A stretch of 64,000 nt of DNA, from assembly GCA_964411985.1 (NCBI GenBank), contig CAYPNF010000008.1, positions 1-64,000 of the forward strand, in the 5' to 3' direction. Origin of the DNA: CAYPNF01 sp964411985 (lineage in GTDB: Bacteria; Verrucomicrobiota; Verrucomicrobiia; Limisphaerales; J093). Position numbers and translations under genes: made by a program. The notes below the pieces were generated by a model. That model did not search any database, was not told the DNA's origin, and saw only the letters and a list, made by a program, of their open reading frames with translations. Below, one piece after another: positions 1 through 7,891 of this stretch (its first letter is position 1; each line of letters begins with the position of its first letter).

Positions 1-6
1 AAATCC

Positions 7-1005
7 TTACGACGCCAAATCAAGCGTTCTTACTACCTCAATTAAGTTCGTAACAGCGACCGCCGATTCGGTGAGCGTCGTACCGTAAAAGTATTGGGTC
101 AACTGGTCGCCAGTGACCGAGTTCTTGGCCGTGAGGGTTTGCAGACGCCCGTCGGCGTTGTAGGCGTACTGGGTCTCGCGAGCGAGCCCGCCCACGTCCT
201 CGACCTTCCTGGTCAGCCGCCCGGCGTGATCAAGGGTCCATTCGGTAACCACCCCTTTGGGGTCGGTGGTCTGGTAAGCTTCGCCCGCCGTGTTGTAAGC
301 CGTCGAGTTGACCAGCACCGTGTCCGAGCGGGCCGGGATCGTGGCCAGACGGCTGAACGCCGCCGCCGCGTTGGTGCCGTAATCGGCCGAGGCTTGCTCG
401 CGACCGAGCGCGTCCGGATAAAGAGCCACGTAGCTGACCCGCGCTTTGGGCTCGGTACTGGGCGTTTGAAGCTCACCGGTGCCCGTCGCGTTGTGGAACC
501 GTTCGCGGCTGGTCTGCTGAATGACGTTGCTGGCGGCATCGCAGGCAAACTCCTCCTGCCGCATCACCGTGTCGTTGGTGACAACACTGGCACTGGCATA
601 GGTCGGCGCCGTGGCATCCCAGCCCACATAGCGTTTCGTCACCCGGCCCACACCGTCATAGCCGGCCTTGTTGAGCGCGCCGGTCCCGGGAGCCGTCTGC
701 AACATGAGGTTGCCGCTGGGATCATACCAAAAGTCATCCTTGAGGCTGTTGCCCACCGCGCCCGTGCTCGGGTTCACCGCGTAGGTGAGCCGCTGATAAA
801 CCCGGTCCCGGTAATCGTAATTGGTCGCCTGCCGGCCAATGAGCACACCCGTCGCTCCGTTCTTGCGATCGACTTGCGTGACCCGGTCCAGGTTGTCGTA
901 CGTATAGAGTTCCTTGGTGCTGACCTCCCCGGTCAGGCTGGTCCGGCGATTGCGGAAGTCATAGCTCCAATTAGGCGGCGGGCGTGGCTGGCAGCGAAAT
1001 GAACC
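7..1005 (-). pseudogene. RHS/YD-repeat protein fragment, truncated at both ends
   Basis: This minus-strand frame encodes tyrosine/aspartate-rich repeats of the RHS type, for example YDYRDRVYQRL, YDPSGNL, YDGVGRV, YPDALGRE, LDHAGRL and YNADGRL. RHS proteins are large secreted or surface polymorphic-toxin or wall-associated proteins, usually well over 1000 residues; only about 330 codons remain here. The frame stays open upstream of the GTG at 846 to about 1005, adding more repeats (ELYTYDNLDRVTQV), but no signal peptide or credible start is present. At the 3' end, coherent repeat sequence stops just before the TAA at 7-9, where a frame change or junction is likely. The upstream end is within 20 bases of the abiE promoter, as if the toxin-antitoxin pair had landed in or beside a broken RHS gene. 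I infer a relic rather than a working gene. The family assignment is secure; the pseudogene status is inferred. Confidence 0.75.
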
Positions 1006-1015
1006 TCAAAAACCA

Positions 1016-1051
1016 TTGCATGTTTATACAACTCCCTTGTATATTTGCGGC
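1016..1051 (+). promoter_or_regulatory. Palindromic operator and promoter of the abiE pair
   Basis: A perfect 7-bp inverted repeat with a 5-bp spacer (TATACAA-N5-TTGTATA, 1025-1043) lies directly before the GTG at 1052. A -10-like TATATT (1040-1045) overlaps its right arm, and a weak -35-like TTGCAT sits at 1016-1021, 18 bases upstream. AbiEi antitoxins are known to repress their own operon by binding inverted repeats in the promoter, so this palindrome is the obvious operator. The predicted transcription start falls at or next to 1052, which suggests a leaderless transcript. Confidence 0.6.
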
Positions 1052-1660
1052 GTGCCGAACCGGAAAACATCTGCCTCTGACGCCCTGTTCGAAATCGTCG
1101 AGGGGCAGCAGGGCTACTTCACCGCCAAACAAGCTGCTGAGGTCGGCTTTCGGCTCGGCAGCCAGGCGCATCATGTCAGGGCAGGCAACTGGCTTCGGGT
1201 CGAACGCGGGATCTACCGACTGGCGCGTTTTCCCCGGTCAATGGAAGAACAATACGTGATATACTCCCTGTGGTCACGCAACCGTGCGGGCAAGCCCGTA
1301 GGCGTTTATTCCCACGAGACCGCTCTGAGCATGCACGAATTGTCGGATGCCAATCCCTCCAAGCTCCACATGACAGTGCCGCCCGGTTTCCGTCGCACTG
1401 CGCCTACACCGAAAGTGCTCGTGCTGCACAGCGCCCGTCTCGAGGAGGGCGAGATCGAACAGCGCCAGGGCTTCGCCGTGACCCGGGCGATCCGGGCCGT
1501 CGCCGACGTGGCCGCGCTGGGCCACCAAGACTTCGCAGAGCAAGCACTCCGCGAAGGAACTAAGCGTGGTGTCATCACCCGACAACAAGTCCTCGACCTA
1601 CGGCGGCGAGGCGGCCATCCGCAATGGTTCGATCGGCTGCTGGAGCAACATAGCCAATGA
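1052..1660 (+). CDS. abiEi: AbiEi-type antitoxin and transcriptional repressor (type IV toxin-antitoxin)
   Basis: This 202-residue protein begins with a winged-helix segment (GYFTAKQAAEVGF followed by WLRVERGIYRLARFP), the N-terminal AbiEi antitoxin domain. The remainder (VYSHETAL, LHMTVPPGFRR, VTRAIRAVADVAALG) matches the C-terminal AbiEi region. In the family this protein represses its own operon and neutralises the AbiEii nucleotidyltransferase without stable contact, giving phage resistance or plasmid or island maintenance. I chose GTG at 1052 over the more upstream TTG at 1016 because the palindromic operator and -10 lie between them and a start at 1016 would place the operator inside the gene. 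The stop overlaps the abiEii start by 4 bases (ATGA), so the pair is translationally coupled. Family assignment is strong; activity is inferred. Confidence 0.85.
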   Translation: MPNRKTSASDALFEIVEGQQGYFTAKQAAEVGFRLGSQAHHVRAGNWLRVERGIYRLARFPRSMEEQYVIYSLWSRNRAGKPVGVYSHETALSMHELSDANPSKLHMTVPPGFRRTAPTPKVLVLHSARLEEGEIEQRQGFAVTRAIRAVADVAALGHQDFAEQALREGTKRGVITRQQVLDLRRRGGHPQWFDRLLEQHSQ

Positions 1661-2523
1661 AGCCGCCACGACGATACGCAACCCCTGCGGCGCTTCGGGC
1701 TGCCCTGGAAGACAGGCTCAAGGCCATGGCGGCAGAGCAAGGACTCGACCTTCAACGTCTGCGCCGTCAGGTGGCGTTTGACCGTCTGTTGTGCCGGCTC
1801 TTTCGCCATGCCGAATCGCCGTGGCTGCTGAAGGGCGGCTACGCCATGGAACTTCGCATTCGGTCGGCTCGCACGACGCGCGACATTGACCTCGCACTCC
1901 GGAGGCTGCCCGAGGGCGCGAAGGATTGGAATCCGGTGGCAATGCGCGACCTGTTGACTCAGGCATCGGACGTGGACCTCGGAGATGGTTTCGCCTTCGT
2001 GATCGGCGAACCGACTCTCGACCTCGATGCCGCGCCCTACGGCGGCTCACGGTTTCCCATCGACGCCCGCATGGCCGGGCGACGATTCATCAGCTTCCAT
2101 CTGGATGTAAGCGCGGGCGATGTGCTCCGAGAACCGTTCGAGCTTCTGGAAGGACATGACTGGTTGGGCTTCGCTGGGATTCTGCCCCAGAAAATGCCCG
2201 CCATTTCCAGGGAGGAACAGTTCGCGGAGAAGCTGCACGCCTATTCATTGCCCCGTGAGGGCCGTCCGAACTCGCGCGTAAAGGATTTGGTGGACCTGGT
2301 ATTGTTGGTCGAATCCGACACACTCGACCTGGTTCGTCTGCGGCAGAGCATCGAGGCGACATTTCGGCGCCGCGATACCCACCCCGTTCCGCCATCGCTC
2401 GAACCGCCTCCCCAGACTTGGGCGGGGCCTTTTGCAGACTTGGCCAGTGAATGCGGACTGGGCCAGGACTTGGCGGCGGCATTCGCACTCGTGGCCAAGT
2501 TCTTCACTGGCCTACGCCAATGA
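1657..2523 (+). CDS. abiEii: AbiEii-type nucleotidyltransferase toxin
   Basis: At 288 residues this has normal AbiEii length. The nucleotidyltransferase signature is visible: WLLKGGYAMELR gives the glycine-rich turn and TRDIDLAL provides the paired aspartates that bind metal. A lysine-containing segment (EEQFAEKLHAY) followed by SRVKDLVDLVLL matches the conserved KDxxDL region in AbiEii/MenA-type toxins. These toxins transfer nucleotides to target RNA (tRNA acceptor ends in characterised relatives) and arrest growth or abort phage infection. It overlaps abiEi by 4 bases and nothing else follows on this strand, so this is a two-gene operon. All motif residues look intact, so the toxin is probably active in an otherwise decayed neighbourhood. 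Confidence 0.87.
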   Translation: MKPPRRYATPAALRAALEDRLKAMAAEQGLDLQRLRRQVAFDRLLCRLFRHAESPWLLKGGYAMELRIRSARTTRDIDLALRRLPEGAKDWNPVAMRDLLTQASDVDLGDGFAFVIGEPTLDLDAAPYGGSRFPIDARMAGRRFISFHLDVSAGDVLREPFELLEGHDWLGFAGILPQKMPAISREEQFAEKLHAYSLPREGRPNSRVKDLVDLVLLVESDTLDLVRLRQSIEATFRRRDTHPVPPSLEPPPQTWAGPFADLASECGLGQDLAAAFALVAKFFTGLRQ

Positions 2524-2570
2524 CGGTTCGGCTGGCCCGCTGTGCTGCGGCCAGCATTGGAGCGAATCGC

Positions 2571-3137
2571 TCAGCTATGAAAGAATCCCAATTCTCGGAG
2601 ACTGGCATGTTTGCCATGCCCCACGATGACGTGGTCAAGAACTTCGACCTTGAGGAGTTGGCCGGCGCGGATGAGATCGCGGGTGATGCGGATGTCCGCC
2701 TCGGACGGATTTGGCTCACCGCTGGGATGATTGTGCATAATTATGATGGCATGAGCACTGGCGATGACTGCCAATCTGAAGACCTCGCGCGGATGCACGA
2801 GAATGGTATCCATCGTCCCAATTGAGACGACGCAGTGACCTTTGACACGACGCCTGGTGTTCAGCATCAGAACCGCGAGAGTCTCGCACTCGGGGTTGAA
2901 GTAGGGGTTAGTGACGACGTTCGCCCGCCAATAATTCGCCGCCATATCTGGCGTGTCGCAGAGTTGGAGAGATTCGGGTGTTGGACATTCCCGGAGCGAG
3001 ATCAGCTTCCATTCCTGGGGTTGGTTGTAGTTCCTCAGCGCGCGTGCGCCTTGCCGGGTGACGGATTGAATCGCCTCCATCATTGGGGTTGAGACGGACT
3101 GGTTTGCGGTCGGGGTGATGACTTCGTTGGTGCTCAT
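2571..3137 (-). CDS. RadC-family JAB/MPN+ domain protein
   Basis: The 188-residue protein carries a JAMM zinc motif near its C-terminus, HNHPSG followed by EPNPSEAD, which fits HxH-x7-S-x2-D. Around it are the RadC-typical segments VLMLNTRRRVKG, GTMDTILVHPREVF and LLKVEVLDHVIVG. The usual N-terminal helix-hairpin-helix region of chromosomal RadC is missing; instead there is a poorly conserved stretch of about 70 residues. Short RadC proteins of this kind are common on plasmids and integrated elements, where their role (possibly anti-restriction or DNA repair) remains uncertain. It is convergent with abiEii, 47 bases away. No partner genes are visible upstream, where an inverted repeat occupies 3156-3204. 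Family confidence is high and function low. Confidence 0.82.
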   Translation of the reverse strand: MSTNEVITPTANQSVSTPMMEAIQSVTRQGARALRNYNQPQEWKLISLRECPTPESLQLCDTPDMAANYWRANVVTNPYFNPECETLAVLMLNTRRRVKGHCVVSIGTMDTILVHPREVFRLAVIASAHAIIIMHNHPSGEPNPSEADIRITRDLIRAGQLLKVEVLDHVIVGHGKHASLRELGFFHS

Positions 3138-3155
3138 GTTTTTGTGTTTCGTGAA

Positions 3156-3204
3156 GGAGCGGTTGTGCTCTCTTCACCCCGGACCGAGAGAGCACGACCG
3201 CTCC
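3156..3204. repeat. Near-perfect 18-bp inverted repeat (stem-loop)
   Basis: The left arm 3156-3173 and right arm 3187-3204 are reverse complements with a single mismatch (a potential G-U pair), separated by 13 bases. It lies 19 bases upstream of the radC start. With no T-run on either side it is more likely a REP-like palindromic repeat or regulatory stem-loop than a simple terminator. Confidence 0.7.
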
Positions 3205-3461
3205 GCCGAAACACACCTGAGCGGATTGGCGCTGGCGGGCGCGGAGCCGGAGCAGCGGCGTGACGGCTGATGCCGGCGCGCCGGTGCGCGGAGCAACCAG
3301 AGGCGCCAACCCGCGAAGGCATGAGCACACGAAGTCCCGACCGGATGCGGGCCGACTCGGCCGACCGATGGCAGGTTCAGGCAGCTATCGTGGGTGCTGT
3401 GGAACAATGCCTTGGAGGCCGTGCGATTCAGGCACGTGCAGCTCTGCGGATACCGGTATTG

Positions 3462-3497
3462 GTGCCAGTGAAAGTGCCAGTGAAAGTGCCAGTAAAC
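3462..3497 (+). repeat. Three tandem 12-bp repeats (GTGCCAGTGAAA type)
   Basis: Two identical units, GTGCCAGTGAAA at 3462-3473 and 3474-3485, are followed by a variant GTGCCAGTAAAC at 3486-3497. Related units in the same 12-bp phase occur at 18599-18622, just upstream of the integrase remnant, and a single GTGCCAGTAAAG occurs at 7176-7187. No spacers are present, so this is not CRISPR. Confidence 0.7.
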
Positions 3498-3675
3498 CGG
3501 TTATGGATGGGTAGTGGGCGGGTAGTAGCGCGGAGTGGGCGAGTTGCTAGGAGTGCTTGACGAACGCGCAGAATGGCCTGATTCTACAGGTGTTCGGAGC
3601 ACTATTGAGTTTCGTGCTCTGGTGGCGCGGTCGGAACGCAGTTCGGTGTTTGAGAAATCCGGCACCGGTAGTTGT

Positions 3676-3696
3676 CCGATTCCGTCCCCCGCCTCC
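3676..3696 (+). repeat. tmRNA/tRNA 3'-end-like sequence, possible attachment-site remnant (copy 1)
   Basis: The 21 bases at 3676-3696 recur exactly at 5707-5727, and their last 15 bases recur at 18535-18549. All three resemble a T-loop plus acceptor 3' half ending in CCCCCGCCTCC, as in bacterial tmRNA. Integrases often target ssrA and leave such duplications. No complete tmRNA is visible here. Confidence 0.5.
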
Positions 3697-4412
3697 AACC
3701 TATTCATTATCAATAACTTAGGTTGTATTTTTGTCCAAGTTTTCCACTTAGTGCTAACGTATAGCGCTAACCCCCACCAGGAAATCAGGGATATCCAAGG
3801 GTGTTTTCGAGAGGGAAGTCCTTCGGGAATCAGCAGCAAAGCTGAACCCATCTTTGTTCGCGGGCTGGCAGGTCGGACTATCACTCTGGAACGTACTGCT
3901 GAGACCGCCTGAGCCGCTCGAATTAATAGCGCTCACCGGCGAGGCTTTTCCGGAGGAAAAGCGATGCCCGAGCAAGTTCAGTGGGAAAACGAAATTGTTC
4001 ATACACCAAAGAAGGTCAAGATTCTTCGTATCGCGGAGCTTGTCGTATGCGACTAGCTGGGGATGTGTGGGGATCCATTTCATTGGCCGACTCTGGACTC
4101 AAAGTCATGCAAATAGGTGTTACGGTCTAGGTGATTGAGCTCAAAACGTGGGCGATCTGGCGTTGGATCTCTCGGTGTGAAATAGGGTCCCTGTCTGGAT
4201 CTCGACAAGAGTTAAACTTAACGCTCCTGGTGTTAGCGTCTCGTGTAAACATCACGCCAGTGCCTTCTAACAACTGCCGGAGTTGCTCATCCAATTCCGA
4301 AGTCCTGTGAGCAGTGTTTCCGACGAGGACAGTTCCCCGACCTGTCTGAAGTGCGGAGCATGCGAATCCCGAAAGACCGGCGACGAAGCTTGGCCGGTGA
4401 TTGGGTTGCCCT

Positions 4413-4655
4413 TCAGACCTCCTTTCCGATGGGGGTCTGCGTAGGAGTCAGGAAGGTTTTAACGAGCGTGCTTTTCCCACAGACGGTCATCGTTGGGAAA
4501 CGTTTGTACCAGTCCCCCGGTGGCACCTCGGGGTTGGTGTCGAGCCAGGATGCCAGAGATCTGAGGGCATCTGCATTGATGCTGCGCTCCTCAATTCGCT
4601 GAAGTAGATGGGCGAGTAACGCTTTTGGAATGTCTTTACGTTGGACCTTTGGCAT
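4413..4655 (-). CDS. Conserved small protein paired with an XRE-type regulator
   Basis: This 80-residue soluble protein is rich in charged residues, with a helical first half (LLAHLLQRIEERSINADALRSL) and a conserved-looking second half (WLDTNPEVPPGDWYKRF, TMTVCGKSTLVKTFL). I recall similar short proteins next to HTH regulators in toxin-antitoxin-like loci, but I cannot name a domain. Its ATG overlaps the TAA of the upstream regulator gene by one base, so the two are co-transcribed and probably translationally coupled. The pair may be a toxin-antitoxin or stress module, with the HTH protein as antitoxin and repressor; that is inference. Nothing suggests truncation. Confidence 0.6.
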   Translation of the reverse strand: MPKVQRKDIPKALLAHLLQRIEERSINADALRSLASWLDTNPEVPPGDWYKRFPTMTVCGKSTLVKTFLTPTQTPIGKEV

Positions 4656-5005
4656 TAGGAGCCAGCGTAGAAGCCGTTGGTGATCTTCTCGGTGAGTTTA
4701 ACGGACTCAGCACGGTTCTTACTCTTGGCAAGCCGATGGGCTAGCCTGCCGAGATCATCGGGAGACATGGGCTCAGCGCTGAGCTTGATTCGTAGTCCCA
4801 CCGCCTGGGCGGCGCGGCTCATCGAGCGGAAGGTGATCGATGTGTTCTTGGCGTCGAGGATGCGGCGCACAGCTGTGCGGCCGGTGCCCATGCGCTCAGC
4901 CAGGGCGGTAATGGAAAGGTTATCCTGGGCCATTTTCCTCCGGATCGAGGTCGTCAGAGACTGCTTGAGTTCGACGTCGTGACTGGGAGCAGCGCGCGTT
5001 GCCAT
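4655..5005 (-). CDS. XRE/HigA-like helix-turn-helix regulator
   Basis: The 116-residue protein contains a Cro/C1-type HTH around residues 30-85: LSITALAERMGTGRTAVRRIL gives the helix-turn-helix, followed by NTSITFRSMSRAAQAVGLRI, as in HigA-type antitoxins. I chose the ATG at 5005 over the TTG at 5023, because a consensus -35 TTGACA (5040-5035) followed after 17 bases by a weak -10 (5017-5012) would start transcription near 5005. A 16-bp near-palindrome at 5017-5032 (GGT-N-CAATATTG-N-ACC) overlaps that promoter and is a likely autoregulatory operator. The C-terminal 35 residues are basic. It heads a two-gene operon with the small protein downstream. Confidence 0.75.
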   Translation of the reverse strand: MATRAAPSHDVELKQSLTTSIRRKMAQDNLSITALAERMGTGRTAVRRILDAKNTSITFRSMSRAAQAVGLRIKLSAEPMSPDDLGRLAHRLAKSKNRAESVKLTEKITNGFYAGS

Positions 5006-5011
5006 GAGGGC

Positions 5012-5040
5012 AATGTGGTACAATATTGAACCAGTGTCAA
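5012..5040 (-). promoter_or_regulatory. Promoter and palindromic operator of the XRE-type regulator
   Basis: On the minus strand a perfect TTGACA occupies 5040-5035 and a weak -10-like CACATT occupies 5017-5012, 17 bases apart. An imperfect 16-bp palindrome (5017-5032; 14 of 16 positions symmetrical) lies between them. Repressor binding there would block polymerase, as expected for an autoregulated antitoxin-type gene. Confidence 0.45.
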
Positions 5041-6064
5041 ACTTGAAAGCCGGTAAGGCGACGAGGAGCTACGTCTTCCTCTGTCTTCGCCGGGTAGGTT
5101 TCGGGCAGGATGAGGAGACGGCGCGGCGATGGCGAGGACGCGGTCCAGGTCTTTGTTCTGGCGCTTGTGCGGACGGTCCGGATAGTCCGTGCCTTCGATC
5201 AGGTCAGGCAGGAAAGGTCGGTGTTCAAGCAGGTTGGCAAGGGCCATCGATTCCGGTCGCGCACACGGGAGGCCAAAGGGGGAAGCTGGGGCTTCGAAGG
5301 TCGCGATGCTGGTGAATTGGAAACTTGGGAGCGCATAGAAATCACCTGGGGTAGGTTACGCCAGATTGCTCGTGATATTGGCTTGACCGCCGAGGAGTTA
5401 ATTCGGCAACGGTAACCGTACCGGCTTTACAGTGTAACGTGAGGCAAAACAACAGTGTCGCCCATAATTGCCAGCATGCCCGTGCTGCAATTTTACGGGT
5501 CGCCATATAATGGGCGTCCCCCCGGAGTCGCAGAACGTTTGGCTTTGCCAGGTAGCTATCGAAATTGATGCGATGGCTATCACCACAACGCGAACCCAAA
5601 CGCGATACCCTCAGGCCCCCTTTTGGCTTAGTTTGGCTACAGTCGGCTTGGACACGCTCGGACGTTCCGGGACAGGTTCCCGGGGGGTAAAAGGGGCGCG
5701 GGTTCCCCGATTCCGTCCCCCGCCTCCCAGTGGTATCAGGAAGGCAAGACTCAGGAGGATGTCGCCCGAGACCTCGCCCGGTGCCGCCTAGAGGCTGAAC
5801 GAGCCTCCTCGGGCCAAGTCACCGGCCGGAATGCCGGGAGATACTTCGCCAACACGGCATGAGCCTCGGCACACAAGAAGTCGATGATGGAGGATGGAAG
5901 GATCGCGCTCGGGTACAAGAAGACCTAGTAGCGCGGCATTCCGCAGGTTTGCACAGCCCGCTCCTCACTGGGGCGGGTTCTTCCTTGATGCAGCAGCGGT
6001 GCCAACCTAGGAACACTGCAAGTCAACCGCTTCGTTCCGCAGCAATACCCCCTTCTGGGTTAGG
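5041..6064. other. Gene-poor stretch upstream of the XRE-type regulator
   Basis: No convincing gene is visible in about 1 kb. A minus-strand frame near 5080-5247 (reading MALANLLEHRPF and then KDLDRVLAIA) may be the relic of a protein gene but has no recognisable end. The 21-base tmRNA-like repeat copy 2 lies at 5707-5727. The rest shows no repeat, tRNA or terminator I can support. Confidence 0.4.
5707..5727 (+). repeat. tmRNA/tRNA 3'-end-like sequence, possible attachment-site remnant (copy 2)
   Basis: This is an exact 21-base copy of 3676-3696, again ending in CCCCCGCCTCC. Together with copy 1 it bounds a 2-kb segment that contains the XRE regulator and its partner gene, so that segment could be a cassette or island fragment flanked by attachment sites. 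Confidence 0.5.
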
Positions 6065-6490
6065 TTACTTTCGGGAGATCATGTAGCTCGCTACGGTATA
6101 AAGATCGTCGAGTTGCTTCTTCGCTGTGAGGTCGATGATCAGAGGACGTAGCTTTCCGATCGGATCGGTCTTATCGAAGGAAGACTTCAATGATTGGTCG
6201 ATAGAGAGATCGGAAATGCCATCGCCTGATTTCGCGGTGAAATAGAACCCGCACTTCAAGAATTGCTTCCAGGCTGATATCCAAAATACCGTCTTCTTCT
6301 TCCGAGTCATCTTACACAACCATGCTCCACCGTCCTTGTAGAATCGCCACTCGGGCGAGATGTCATAGGGAGGTTTCGACAGTGTCTCGGTGAGTGTATC
6401 GTAGATCGAGAACCAACGCCCGAGTCCATTCTTGAGGTTGTCGGAAGTCAGATCGAGATCCGGTGACGTGAGTAGTTTCTCTGGTTCCAT
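6065..6490 (-). CDS. DUF3788-family protein
   Basis: The protein (141 residues from the ATG at 6490, or 148 from the ATG at 6511) matches the DUF3788 pattern: a helical N-terminal half ending in SPEWRFYKDGGAWLCKM, then the conserved lysine-rich strand RKKKTVFWISAW and a following KCGFYFTAKSG. The family consists of small cytoplasmic proteins of unknown function, often in accessory regions and sometimes near regulators. Neither start has a recognisable Shine-Dalgarno sequence; I prefer 6490 because MEPEKLL begins the conserved part. It stands alone, with no close neighbour on its strand. Family assignment is good; no function can be claimed. Confidence 0.75.
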   Translation of the reverse strand: MEPEKLLTSPDLDLTSDNLKNGLGRWFSIYDTLTETLSKPPYDISPEWRFYKDGGAWLCKMTRKKKTVFWISAWKQFLKCGFYFTAKSGDGISDLSIDQSLKSSFDKTDPIGKLRPLIIDLTAKKQLDDLYTVASYMISRK

Positions 6491-6809
6491 TTTTTTATCA
6501 ACGGCGAGCATGAGCCACCGCCGACCAGTGACTCAGGCAGATGAACAACGCGACACCGGTGGCTGGCTCAAGGCTCTGGCTCGGCATTGTGTGAAAACTC
6601 ATACTAAGTCCTCACTCGCTCTTCTGCTTGGGCGGCATCAAGCCAGCCGTCATATACTCTCCGGAATCTCGTTCCGAGAAGGCCTCAATCTTGCCGTCGT
6701 CCTCGTCTCGCGTGTCAGCATCCGGTGCAAACCAATGTCCAATCACCGGCAGGAAGGCTAGATGAAGTCGCAAATCCAAGAAAGCCGACTTCACTGCGAC
6801 TCCGAAGGT

Positions 6810-7034
6810 TTAGTTTTCAAAGGCCATATGCCCGGCCGCCTTGCTCGTGAGCCAAGGCACACCAAACAACCACAACACAAAGCCAAGCACAAAGATCCAC
6901 TTGAGTATCCTCACCTGCTCATGAGCATCCAAATACTCCACCATCCAGCTGCAACAAACCGGGATCGGCGAAGTGAGAAACGCGAAGAAAACATACAACA
7001 CAAGCCTGAGAACCAAGTAATCAACAACTCTCAT
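6810..7034 (-). CDS. Small two-helix membrane protein, possibly the front half of an interrupted gene
   Basis: The 74-residue frame starts with ATG and encodes two hydrophobic segments, residues 6-30 (LVLRLVLYVFFAFLTSPIPV) and 43-62 (ILKWIFVLGFVLWLFGVPWL), joined by a charged loop, so it would sit in the cytoplasmic membrane. After its TAA (6812-6810) the same frame stays open for another 66 codons to 6612, including a hydrophobic start and an acidic tail (DADTRDEDDGK). Either this is a complete small protein followed by chance open sequence, or a roughly 140-residue protein broken by a single stop. I recognise no family. Confidence 0.4.
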   Translation of the reverse strand: MRVVDYLVLRLVLYVFFAFLTSPIPVCCSWMVEYLDAHEQVRILKWIFVLGFVLWLFGVPWLTSKAAGHMAFEN

Positions 7035-7891
7035 CGCAAAATGCCTTGACGCTCCGTACCAGCGACGCCGCGCATTTGGTTCGTGGTGCCAGTTCCGGTA
7101 GTCATCGCAAGGGTCTCTGGGTTTGGTGAGTCCGCCGTCATGTCAGGGTCAGGTGCCATTAATGCCTGCCGCGAGGTGCCAGTAAAGCCCGATCCTGCAC
7201 CGAGGCAAATCAGTGAAAACGGTGAAGCGGTCCATCACGGGAGCTAACGGACGAAGCTACCCCTCTCGCAAGTCTGTTAAAGAAGGTTGATGACCCACCG
7301 ATTTCGCCACCCGCCGGATGGCAACGCATCCTTGGGCGCAAGCGCACGCGTGCATGGCTGACTTAGCCGTATCCATGCAGTTGAACAGGAGGCAGCAGAG
7401 AGAGCAGAGCCGTCAGACGGAGTCAGAATCGCTCCTCGCGGTCCGTTCAAGCGTTCACTGGACGGTGAAAGTGATACGTCCGTCTCGATCGTCAGACCGC
7501 TCAAGCCCGATCTCTGCTGTCTCCGCTGACTCCTGTTCTTCATTGAATTGTTACGGCTTAGGAAGTCGAGAACTTGTCGAGTCCACTCGTTTCGACCTGC
7601 TCAGAGACCATCCACGCCTCGTTCATGGCTTCACCAACCTAAAGAACTCGTTGCCACTGTAGATCGGAAGCACCACTCGATCCGTCTTCTCAGAGCCGAG
7701 CATTTCCTGCCAGTCAGGTTGAGCGAGGCTGGTGGCACGCTGGAGTGCACAGTCCTGCCGCTTTTGGGCTGCAAGAGCCCAATTCTATTGGCGCGCCATC
7801 CCTTTTCGAGGCTATGACATTATTGAAATTGCTCTAGGCGGAGTCCGTTGCGCAAGCAACAGGCCAGAGCGTGGTTGCTGCTGGAGGGGTT
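7035..7891. other. Intergenic stretch with a 156-bp inverted-repeat element
   Basis: No gene is supported between the small membrane protein and the glycan operon. The stretch contains a GTGCCAG-type motif near 7153-7187 and an inverted-repeat element at 7383-7538. The open frames here are low-quality and overlap the repeat. Confidence 0.5.
7383..7538. repeat. Inverted-repeat element with 27-bp arms (MITE- or REP-like)
   Basis: The left arm 7383-7409 begins GAACAGGAGGCAGCAGAG. Its imperfect reverse complement (24 of 27 positions) occupies 7512-7538. The 102-base interior has no gene and contains further short symmetrical words (GTCAGAC and GTCTGAC). The size and structure fit a non-autonomous or dispersed palindromic repeat. 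I see no target-site duplication by eye. Confidence 0.6.

Larger units (their letters stand above)
3205..4412. other. Gene-poor stretch with 12-bp tandem repeats
   Basis: I see no supportable gene in these 1.2 kb. The open frames lack family signatures, overlap each other and have erratic composition. The stretch contains three 12-bp tandem repeats at 3462-3497 and a tmRNA-3'-end-like sequence at 3676-3696, both listed separately. It reads as eroded accessory DNA. Confidence 0.5.

Noticed and set aside
94..1002. 302-codon plus-strand open frame
   Set aside because: It is antisense to clear YD repeats; the translation is low-complexity.
3462..3497. CRISPR array
   Set aside because: The repeats are 12 bp, contiguous and without spacers, and no cas gene is in the window.
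3660..3700. Functional tmRNA or tRNA gene
   Set aside because: Only the 3' part resembles tmRNA; the matching 5' acceptor half and other arms are absent around all three copies.
3535..3912. 125-codon plus-strand frame
   Set aside because: No family signal, it spans the tmRNA-like repeat, and it overlaps other random frames.
5110..5415. 101-codon plus-strand frame
   Set aside because: Highly basic low-complexity start, no recognisable domain and no start signal; probably relic or chance frame.
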